DNA from: Ruminococcus sp.
GTDB lineage: Bacteria; Bacillota_A; Clostridia; Oscillospirales; Acutalibacteraceae
Length of the DNA: 26,430 nucleotides
Reading direction: 5' to 3'
Assembly (NCBI GenBank): GCA_017481395.1
Contig: JAFUPE010000012.1
Location: 1-26,430, forward strand
In this document: one piece after another, positions 1 to 5,320 of the stretch
How the letters are laid out: every line of letters begins with the position of its first letter
How positions within the stretch are numbered: position 1 is the first letter of the stretch
The notes under the pieces: generated by a model
What the model was told of the DNA's origin: nothing
Database searches by the model: none
What the model saw: the letters and a program-made list of their open reading frames with translations, nothing else
Translations under genes and position numbers: made by a program

Positions 1-672
1 AATCTGCACCCATTTGTTGTAACGCTCCAAAACCTCTCTGGAGTATTTGGTGCTGTATGTACCTGCATCCCACAGCCTTTTTGCTCCGGTATCACCGCAG
101 TTATAAGCCATAAGTGCAAGCCCATAATCGCCGTAGCGGTTAATGGCTTTGGAAAGAATAAGCACGCCCGCCTCAATGTTTCCCTCGTAGGTCAGCGGAT
201 CAATGCCTCTCTCTTGGAGCCATTCAAAATTGATGCTGTTAATTTGCATAAGCCCATAATCATTGGTGCTGCTTACAGCATCGGGATCAAAGCGTGTTTC
301 CTGGTCAGCCAAAGCAAGTGCCAGGGCGTAGGGCACACCGTACTCCTCACATTTTTCCTGCATAATCTTTTGCAGCTCCAGGCTTAAAGCGTTGCCCTCA
401 CTTACAATAAGGTTGCAGGTGGTAATGCTCGGCGTGTCTGCCACAAGCTCAAAGCGGGGTGTTTCTGCTTTGGGAGTGATCTGTGGGGTTGCTTTGGCTT
501 GCTCGGTAAGCTGTGCCGGTATCGGCTCCACAGCGTGGGCCGTTCCCAGATGCCAACCGAAAAGCACGCCGAGCCCAAAGATCAAAAGCACTATACCAAT
601 AACGGTAAGTATTGCAATGCGTTGCTCACGCTGCTTTTTACGCTTACGAGCGTAATACTCTTGGGCGGTCAT
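1..672 (-). CDS. Membrane-anchored lytic transglycosylase (SLT domain), 3' end outside window
   Basis: Read on the minus strand from an ATG at 672 preceded by a strong GGAGG, the frame stays open for 224 codons to the window edge. Residues 1-19 are basic, about 20-38 form one transmembrane helix, 40-85 are a linker, and about 97-224 match an SLT/goose-type lysozyme-like domain. The likely catalytic glutamate is E125 (motif QETRF), followed by GLMQ at 140-143 and AYN at 189-191, all typical of the family. Such enzymes cut peptidoglycan glycan strands without hydrolysis; VirB1-like members open the wall for a conjugation channel. It is the last visible gene of the leftward arm and overlaps the 58-aa gene upstream by 29 nt. 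The role in conjugation is inferred from context. Confidence 0.85.
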   Translation of the reverse strand, partial: MTAQEYYARKRKKQREQRIAILTVIGIVLLIFGLGVLFGWHLGTAHAVEPIPAQLTEQAKATPQITPKAETPRFELVADTPSITTCNLIVSEGNALSLELQKIMQEKCEEYGVPYALALALADQETRFDPDAVSSTNDYGLMQINSINFEWLQERGIDPLTYEGNIEAGVLILSKAINRYGDYGLALMAYNCGDTGAKRLWDAGTYSTKYSREVLERYNKWVQI

Positions 673-820
673 TTGCCTCCCTCCTTTTCTGCCACTCCTC
701 AAAGCGGCGTTTGTTTGCCGGATCCTCATACCAAGCCTTTATGCGGTCTGTAAAACGGGCAAATAAGATCTTGGCCTCAATGCCGGCAGGTTTTTGGGTT
801 GTACTTGGTACGGGTATCAT
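644..820 (-). CDS. Hypothetical 58-aa protein of the element
   Basis: A 58-codon minus-strand frame starts with ATG at 820. An AAGGAGG lies about 10 nt upstream, and the gene sits 15 nt after the stop of the HTH gene. The product is basic, with many Arg and Lys in the second half and a WYEDPANKRRFEEW segment that could form an amphipathic helix; no membrane segment or known motif is visible. It overlaps the start of the transglycosylase gene by 29 nt in another frame, so the two are probably translationally coupled. I do not recognise a family. The good ribosome site and tight packing support a real gene; its length makes this uncertain. Confidence 0.6.
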   Translation of the reverse strand: MIPVPSTTQKPAGIEAKILFARFTDRIKAWYEDPANKRRFEEWQKRREANDRPRVLRS

Positions 821-835
821 ACGGGCGTGGCCTCC

Positions 836-1015
836 TTATTCGTCTGCAATGGTTTGGTTAGATTTTTCAAAGGCCTCAAGGTCCTCTGCTTTTACTTTGT
901 AGGTCCTGCCGATTTTTACAGCCGGGAGCTTTTTCTCACGGATCCACGCCCAAACTGTACTAATCTTTACCCCGTAGCGGTCTGCGACCTGCTCGCAGCT
1001 ATAAAACATTTCCAA
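836..1015 (-). CDS. Excisionase/AlpA-like helix-turn-helix DNA-binding protein
   Basis: The product is about 59 aa. It starts with a segment resembling MerR/excisionase HTH domains (YSCEQVADRYGVKISTVWAW), then REKKLPAVKIGRTYKV, the usual wing of the excisionase family (Pfam HTH_17 type), and ends in an acidic tail. I chose TTG at 1015 because it lies 8 nt after AAAGGAGG; the ATG at 1009 would be 14 nt away, giving 57 aa. Such proteins bend DNA near attachment sites or act as small regulators. It is an early gene of the leftward transcript from the promoter at 1162-1190. In this element it could be the recombination directionality factor for the serine recombinase or a regulator of transfer; neither can be decided here. 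Confidence 0.8.
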   Translation of the reverse strand: MEMFYSCEQVADRYGVKISTVWAWIREKKLPAVKIGRTYKVKAEDLEAFEKSNQTIADE

Positions 1016-1118
1016 ACAAAATACCTCCTTTCACTTGACTTTGGTTTAGTTTAGTGGTATAATGTTTAGTGCCAACAAAAACGATATACCACCAAACCGC
1101 TGCCGAAAAAACAACCAT
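999..1118 (-). CDS. Possible 39-aa hydrophobic small protein or leader peptide
   Basis: The first ATG downstream of the predicted leftward start site (about 1155) is at 1118. It has AAAGGAG 9 nt upstream (complement of 1128-1134) and opens a 39-codon frame ending at 999. The first half is hydrophobic and aromatic (MVVFSAAVWWYIVFVG) and could span a membrane; the second half is polar. The frame overlaps the start of the HTH gene by 17 nt, which would allow translational coupling. It also lies antisense to the rightward promoter. I do not recognise it, and chance cannot be excluded at this length. Confidence 0.35.
   Translation of the reverse strand: MVVFSAAVWWYIVFVGTKHYTTKLNQSQVKGGILFGNVL
1035..1063 (+). 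promoter_or_regulatory. Consensus rightward promoter of the element
   Basis: TTGACT at 1035-1040 and TATAAT at 1058-1063 are separated by exactly 17 nt, with TG one base upstream of the -10 box. Transcription would start near 1070 and run to the repressor, the 134-aa gene and the recombinase, with a leader of about 175 nt. The spacer contains TTTGGTTTAGTTTAG, a motif that recurs in this control region. Confidence 0.8.
1050..1096. repeat. Inverted repeat over the rightward -10 box, possible operator
   Basis: TTTAGTGGTATA at 1050-1061 is matched in inverted orientation by TATACCACCAAA at 1085-1096, 11 of 12 pairs, with a 23-nt gap. One arm covers most of the rightward -10 box. Together with GTTTGG copies on the + strand at 1148, 1173, 1178 and 1208, this is a reasonable candidate binding region for the repressor encoded at 1245. 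Confidence 0.5.
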
Positions 1119-1161
1119 CAGCAGGGGCTCCTTTGTTGCACCCTTTTGTTTGGTTGAGTTA

Positions 1162-1190
1162 AGTATAGCATAGTTTGGTTTGGTTGTCAA
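1162..1190 (-). promoter_or_regulatory. Consensus leftward promoter of the element
   Basis: On the minus strand, TTGACA (complement of 1185-1190) and TATACT (complement of 1162-1167) are 17 nt apart. The start would be near 1155, reading toward the possible leader peptide, the HTH gene and the transglycosylase. It faces the rightward promoter, so the two transcripts share about 85 bp. Its spacer contains two GTTTGG repeats. Confidence 0.8.
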
Positions 1191-1244
1191 GCGTTTTTGC
1201 AAAAAAAGTTTGGAAAAGTTTAGTTTTTATTTTTGGAGGGCGTT

Positions 1245-1634
1245 ATGACTACCTATGAAAAGATCAAAGAGCTATGTGAAAATGCGGGGTTTTCCATATC
1301 CTCTATAAGCAAAAAGATCCCCGGCTTATCTATCAATAAGGCATCCATTACCGGGTGGAAAAACGGATCTAAACCCCGCCCGGATAAGATCAAGGCAATT
1401 GCTGATTATTTCGGCGTTACAGTTGAATACCTCACCAATGATGAGGAGGTAAGCGTACAAACCGTGCAGGATAACCACGGCATCATTGGGCATACGCACG
1501 CACCTGTTACCATAATCAACGGATCCGAGAAAAAGCTCACCGAGCAGGAGCTTGCCCTGCTTGAGATTTTCAGCAAGTTGGATGTGGTAAAGCAGGCACA
1601 GCTGCTTGCCTATGCTGCCGATCTTGCAAAATAA
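1245..1634 (+). CDS. Cro/CI-type (XRE family) transcriptional repressor of the element
   Basis: The product has 129 aa. Residues 1-68 form an XRE helix-turn-helix domain (YEKIKELCENAGFSISSISK, then SITGWKNGSKPRPDKIKAIA, then FGVTVEYL). A short linker follows, and a C-terminal helix-rich segment (about 92-129) probably mediates dimerisation; there is no LexA-like peptidase domain. ATG at 1245 is chosen because GGAGG at 1235-1239 lies 5 nt upstream; a longer frame from TTG at 1233 would start inside that ribosome site. It is the first gene of the rightward transcript and probably represses the two facing promoters, holding the element quiescent, by analogy with phage and ICE switches. No cleavage motif is present, so induction would need an antirepressor or another route. 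Confidence 0.85.
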   Translation: MTTYEKIKELCENAGFSISSISKKIPGLSINKASITGWKNGSKPRPDKIKAIADYFGVTVEYLTNDEEVSVQTVQDNHGIIGHTHAPVTIINGSEKKLTEQELALLEIFSKLDVVKQAQLLAYAADLAK

Positions 1635-1659
1635 AAAAAAGCCCCGGCAGAGCCGAGGC
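1633..1659 (-). terminator. Intrinsic terminator for leftward (antisense) transcription
   Basis: GCCCCGGC at 1641-1648 pairs with GCCGAGGC at 1652-1659 (one mismatch, 3-nt loop). On the minus strand the hairpin is followed by eight T residues (complement of 1633-1640), the form of an intrinsic terminator. On the + strand no T run follows. The stem ends one base before the GGAGG of the next gene, so in the rightward mRNA it may also affect that ribosome site. Confidence 0.55.
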
Positions 1660-1672
1660 AGGAGGTGTATAT

Positions 1673-2077
1673 ATGTTTGGTAAACGCAAAAAGCCGGAGG
1701 TTGTTGTAATGCCCGCACCCACAAGCACGCTGTTGGCATCCCTTGTGTCGAGGTCAGCAAAAGAAACAGCAACCAACGATTTTGAAAAACAGTTTTTTAT
1801 AGCGTTGGAGGAAAGCCTGCACCTGGAGGGGCTTTCAGTTGATTATTTTACCGCAGAGCGTATAGGTAGCGGTAGCATACGCCTTAATTGCCCAGCGGGC
1901 ATAATTGGTACCGTGCACCTGCGTAAGCGGTTTGGTAGCATACAGTATTTTATATCACCCCTTGATGTTCACGATATGAAAGATGCACCACTTGAGGCAA
2001 TTATTGCCGTTATACCCTATTGGGTAGAATACGCAAAGGGCTGCCTCCGTCTGCGGAAAGCAGCAACAACAGTATGA
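1673..2077 (+). CDS. Hypothetical 134-aa protein coupled to the recombinase
   Basis: ATG at 1673 follows GGAGG by 7 nt. The product has a basic start (MFGKRKKPEVVV), a Ser/Ala-rich stretch, a helix (about 35-55), an alternating strand region (about 60-105, with SGSIRLNCPAGIIGTVHL and RFGSIQYFIS) and a basic C-terminus. No signal peptide or membrane segment is seen and I do not recognise the family. The stop codon overlaps the recombinase start as ATGA (2074-2077), so the two proteins are probably made together. Position suggests help in recombination or maintenance of the element, for example a directionality or accessory factor, but the sequence gives no direct support. Confidence 0.75.
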   Translation: MFGKRKKPEVVVMPAPTSTLLASLVSRSAKETATNDFEKQFFIALEESLHLEGLSVDYFTAERIGSGSIRLNCPAGIIGTVHLRKRFGSIQYFISPLDVHDMKDAPLEAIIAVIPYWVEYAKGCLRLRKAATTV

Positions 2078-3594
2078 GCAAAAAGCGTATAGCGGTGGTT
2101 TATGCCCGGTACTCCAGCCACAGGCAGGGTGAGCAAAGTATTGAGGGGCAGCTTGCCGAGGCCTACAAGTATGCGGCAGCACACGGGCTTACCATCGTAA
2201 AAGAATACTGCGACAGAGCAATGACGGGCCGCAATGATAACCGTGAGCAATTCCAGGAAATGCTCAAAGATACGGCCAAAAAGCAGTTTGATACAATAAT
2301 ATTGTGGAAAATAGATCGCTTTGGGCGTAACCGTGAGGAGATCGCTTTCAATAAATACCGCTGTAAAAAGAACGGTGTAAAAGTGGTATATGTTGCTGAA
2401 AGCATCCCGGACAGCCCGGAGGGCGTTATTTTGGAAAGCGTGCTTGAGGGTATGGCTGAATATTACAGCCTCCAGCTTTCCCAAAACATCCTGCGTGGCC
2501 AACGGGCAAGTGCAGAGAAATGCCAAAGCACCGGGGGCAATAGGCCTCTGGGGTACAAAACGGATCCCGCCACTAAAAAATTTGTGATAGATCCGGAAAC
2601 GGCGCCAACGGTCCGCTTGGTGTTTGATATGTACGCCAAGGGCAGCACCGTTACGGAAATTGTTACCGAGCTCAACAACCGGGGGCTCCGTACCCTCCGG
2701 GGCGGTAAGTTCACCAAAAACAGCCTGCACTCAATGCTTAAAAATGAAAAGTATATCGGTGTATATACTTATAAGGATGATGTAAGGATCGAGGGCGGCG
2801 TGCCGGCCATAATTGATGTGGAAACATTTGCAAAGGTGCAGGAAATGCTAAAAGTAAACAAAAGGGCACCGGCGCACACCTGGAGCCGTGCTGATTATAT
2901 TCTAACTGATAAACTTTTCTGTGGGCATTGTGGCTCCAATATGGTGGGTGAAAGTGGTACCAGCAAAACCGGTGCCAAGCATAATTATTATATCTGCACC
3001 AAGCGTAAGCGGGAGCGTACCTGCCACAAAAAAGCCGTGCGGCAGGAGTGGATCGAGGGCATTGTGCTTAACGCTGTTGTGGATCTGCTCAATGATGAGG
3101 AGCTGCTGGAGTTTATTGCCGATGGTGTTTTTGCGTACTACCAGGAGCAAAATGCGGATAATGATCTTGCCGATGCCTTAAAGCGGAAAATGGCCGAGGT
3201 GGATAAGGCCACCGCCAATATTATAAAAGCCATTGAGGCTGGCATATTCAACGATGCCACCAAAAAGCGTATGGATGAGTTGGATGCACAGCGTGCGGAA
3301 ATCGAGGCCGAGCTTTCGCACCTTGAGCTTGTACGGTCCTGGCAGCTCACCCGTGATCACATTTTATTTTTCTTATATGAAATGCGGGATAAAAACATAA
3401 AGGATCCGGAGTGCCAAAAGCAGCTGGTGCAAACCTTTGTAAATGCCGTGTTTGTGTATGATGATAAAGTAACCATAACCTTTAACTATTCCGGTGATAA
3501 GCGTACCATTACCCTGGCCGAGGTTGACAGCCTCGGCACCGAGGGTGCAGAGTTCGTATGCCGTGCGTTATGTTCCACCAAAAACGGTAAGTGA
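2074..3594 (+). CDS. Large serine recombinase (site-specific integrase)
   Basis: The product has 506 aa. Residues 5-150 are the resolvase/invertase catalytic domain: YARYSSHRQ carries the likely nucleophile S14, and DRFGRNREE carries the arginines that assist. Residues about 160-270 match the Recombinase DNA-binding domain, about 285-340 form a zinc beta-ribbon (CGHCGSN and later Cys residues), and about 370-430 are a charged coiled coil as in large serine integrases. It cuts and rejoins DNA at attachment sites to insert or excise the element. Translation likely starts at ATG 2074, overlapping the upstream stop; a longer frame to 2020 lies inside the previous gene. It is the last gene before the element edge, as is common for such integrases. 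Length and motifs look intact. Confidence 0.93.
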   Translation: MSKKRIAVVYARYSSHRQGEQSIEGQLAEAYKYAAAHGLTIVKEYCDRAMTGRNDNREQFQEMLKDTAKKQFDTIILWKIDRFGRNREEIAFNKYRCKKNGVKVVYVAESIPDSPEGVILESVLEGMAEYYSLQLSQNILRGQRASAEKCQSTGGNRPLGYKTDPATKKFVIDPETAPTVRLVFDMYAKGSTVTEIVTELNNRGLRTLRGGKFTKNSLHSMLKNEKYIGVYTYKDDVRIEGGVPAIIDVETFAKVQEMLKVNKRAPAHTWSRADYILTDKLFCGHCGSNMVGESGTSKTGAKHNYYICTKRKRERTCHKKAVRQEWIEGIVLNAVVDLLNDEELLEFIADGVFAYYQEQNADNDLADALKRKMAEVDKATANIIKAIEAGIFNDATKKRMDELDAQRAEIEAELSHLELVRSWQLTRDHILFFLYEMRDKNIKDPECQKQLVQTFVNAVFVYDDKVTITFNYSGDKRTITLAEVDSLGTEGAEFVCRALCSTKNGK

Positions 3595-3611
3595 TGACTT
3601 GCCGTTTTTTT
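3580..3611 (+). terminator. Intrinsic terminator of the recombinase gene, marking the element edge
   Basis: AAAAACGGTAAG (3580-3591) pairs with CTTGCCGTTTTT (3598-3609) with one G-T pair and a 6-nt loop, followed by further T. The loop consists of the recombinase stop TGA and three more bases, so terminator and stop codon are merged. Confidence 0.85.
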
Positions 3612-3619
3612 GTGCATTC

Positions 3620-3647
3620 TTGCAATTTGTATTATTAGTGGTATAAT
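3620..3647 (+). promoter_or_regulatory. Promoter of the ClC gene
   Basis: TTGCAA at 3620-3625 and TATAAT at 3642-3647 with 16 nt between, and TG one base before the -10 box. It lies just outside the element terminator and about 30 nt upstream of the ClC start codon. Confidence 0.65.
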
Positions 3648-3678
3648 AATCATATTCTTAGAGGTTCGAGGAAATATT

Positions 3679-5280
3679 ATGAGTGCTAAGTTTAAAAATT
3701 ATATCAACTATTTTATTAATTTGGTATGCCCTGCCTTTGTGTTTGGTTCTATAACAGGTGTACTTACAGCTCTTGTTATAACCAGTTACAAAGTGTGTGC
3801 CGGTATAGTAATCGGTGTGTCTGAATCTGGCTATAGTTTTTTGAGAACTAATCCTTATTGGATTGCATTGGTGATTGTCGGCTTTATTGGTTTATCCATA
3901 TTACTGTCGTTTCTTTATAAAAAGGTACCTAATCTTAAGGGCGGCGGCATCCCAACTTCTATTGGTATATTAAGAGGAGTACTTCCTTTTAAGTGGTTTA
4001 CACATACAGTTGGTGTTTTTTTTCTATCGCTTTTGTCCTTTTTAATCGGTGTTCCTTTGGGTAACGAAGGTCCTTCGGTTCAGATGGGTACACTTTTGGG
4101 CGGTGCAAGTGTTTCGCCGCTTTTAAAGAAGCACAGAGTCTGGAGCCGTTATTCCATGACAGGCGGTTCCTGTGCAGGTTTCTCTGTTGCTACAGGAGCT
4201 CCTGTTTCGGGTATTGTTTTTGCTCTTGAGGAAGCTCACCAAAGCTTCTCTCCTATGATAATGATTGTTGCATCAACCTCTGTAATGTTTGCCCATATTA
4301 CTACTGAAATTCTTTCGTTGTTCTTTAATATTAATACTCGTCTATTTCATGAGATTGCTTTACCCGAGGTTAAAATCAGTCATATATGGATTCCCGTTAT
4401 TGTCGGTATTGTGGTTGGTGTTCTTGCCGTTATTATTCTTAAGTACTATAAGTTTATAAGCTTTGTAGTTAACAAAAAGCTGTCTTCTGTACCTCATAAG
4501 TATAAGATATTTGCTGTATATGTATTAACCTTGATTGCGGGTCTATGCTCTTTTTCTTTTGTATCAACAGGCCATCATCTTATTGATGAGCTAATGGTTT
4601 CTTCACCTGCTTTTGTAATGCTTGTTGCCATACTGTTAATCAGGACAACCCTTACCTTTTCAGCCAATTCTTGCGGAATTACAGGAGGATTATTTCTTCC
4701 TATAATGGCAATTGGTGCTACAGTTGCGGCACTGACCGGTAAAGGTCTTGTTACCCTTGGAGTAAGCGAGGAGTTTTATACCTTTATTGTTGTGCTTGGA
4801 ATTTCTGCATGCATTTCGGGAATGATGAAAACGCCTTTTACTGCCATGGTTTTTGCTATAGAGGCACTTTCATGCAGCGGTTACATTCTACCGGTGATTG
4901 TAGCTACTTGTATTTCTTACGTTATTACTGAAATGTTTGGTGTTCAGTCTATAACAGATATTGCTCTTGATAATACCGTGGAAAATTATTACCACGGTAA
5001 AGAGTGCAAGGTTTATGATACCTTTGTAGAAGTTGAGTTGAATTCCTTTGCAGTAGGCAAGCAAATTCGCGACATTTTATGGCCAAGCAATCTTTTTGTT
5101 TTGTCTGTTAAAAGGGAAGACTCAGATGCTGAGGTTGATGTGCACGGCGGTAAACAGCTTAAGTCCGGTGATATACTCCACATCAGATATTCCACTTATG
5201 ATGAACCTGCCACTAAGGAAGAACTACTTTCAATTGTAGGATCTCAAGATTTTGACGAGCACATCGATAATGTTATTTAA
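3679..5280 (+). CDS. ClC-family chloride/anion transporter with TrkA-C domain
   Basis: The 533-aa product has about ten or more hydrophobic helices with ClC signatures: KGGGIP at 87-92 (selectivity filter, usually GSGIP), GNEGP at 128-132 with the gating glutamate E130, and FALEEA near 181-186, which keeps the internal proton glutamate of Cl-/H+ exchangers. From about 450 to 515 a TrkA-C (RCK-C) domain follows, which in other proteins binds a regulatory ligand. ATG 3679 is chosen for GAGG 7 nt upstream; upstream codons open to 3610 have no ribosome site. It probably exchanges chloride or a related anion for protons across the cytoplasmic membrane, for acid or ion homeostasis. The Ser-to-Gly filter change may alter anion preference. 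A bidirectional terminator follows. Confidence 0.92.
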   Translation: MSAKFKNYINYFINLVCPAFVFGSITGVLTALVITSYKVCAGIVIGVSESGYSFLRTNPYWIALVIVGFIGLSILLSFLYKKVPNLKGGGIPTSIGILRGVLPFKWFTHTVGVFFLSLLSFLIGVPLGNEGPSVQMGTLLGGASVSPLLKKHRVWSRYSMTGGSCAGFSVATGAPVSGIVFALEEAHQSFSPMIMIVASTSVMFAHITTEILSLFFNINTRLFHEIALPEVKISHIWIPVIVGIVVGVLAVIILKYYKFISFVVNKKLSSVPHKYKIFAVYVLTLIAGLCSFSFVSTGHHLIDELMVSSPAFVMLVAILLIRTTLTFSANSCGITGGLFLPIMAIGATVAALTGKGLVTLGVSEEFYTFIVVLGISACISGMMKTPFTAMVFAIEALSCSGYILPVIVATCISYVITEMFGVQSITDIALDNTVENYYHGKECKVYDTFVEVELNSFAVGKQIRDILWPSNLFVLSVKREDSDAEVDVHGGKQLKSGDILHIRYSTYDEPATKEELLSIVGSQDFDEHIDNVI

Positions 5281-5284
5281 AGAA

Positions 5285-5318
5285 AAACACCTGAGTACTT
5301 TATCTAACTCAGGTGTTT
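5285..5318. terminator. Bidirectional terminator between convergent genes
   Basis: AAACACCTGAGT (5285-5296) and ACTCAGGTGTTT (5307-5318) form a perfect 12-bp stem with a 10-nt loop. The T tract is better on the minus strand, ending the flavoprotein pair; in the + direction it ends the ClC gene. Confidence 0.85.
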
Positions 5319-5320
5319 AC

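Larger units (their letters stand above)
1..3611. mobile_element. One end of an integrated element (probable ICE) with a serine recombinase
   Basis: The segment holds a lytic transglycosylase of the kind found in conjugation modules, an excisionase-like HTH protein, a Cro/CI-type repressor and a large serine recombinase. It ends at the recombinase terminator, directly before an ordinary host gene. Base use changes at this point: the left part is richer in G+C and in GATC, while the flank is A+T-rich and nearly GATC-free. The element continues leftward beyond position 1, so its other end, cargo and conjugation genes are not visible. The exact attachment site cannot be set without the empty site; I place the edge near the terminator at about 3611. 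A prophage is possible, but no structural phage gene is seen. That it is an ICE is inference. Confidence 0.75.

Noticed and set aside
392..1054. Several short plus-strand frames in the left arm
   Set aside because: They are antisense to the transglycosylase, the 58-aa gene and the HTH gene, whose motifs and ribosome sites are clear.
1326..1772. 148-codon minus-strand frame opposite the repressor
   Set aside because: It overlaps a convincing XRE repressor, contains a terminator hairpin on its own strand, and shows no family features.
2017..2730. 237-codon minus-strand frame opposite the recombinase
   Set aside because: It is fully antisense to well-conserved catalytic domain sequence, has no ribosome site or recognisable motif, and reflects the codon use of the real gene.
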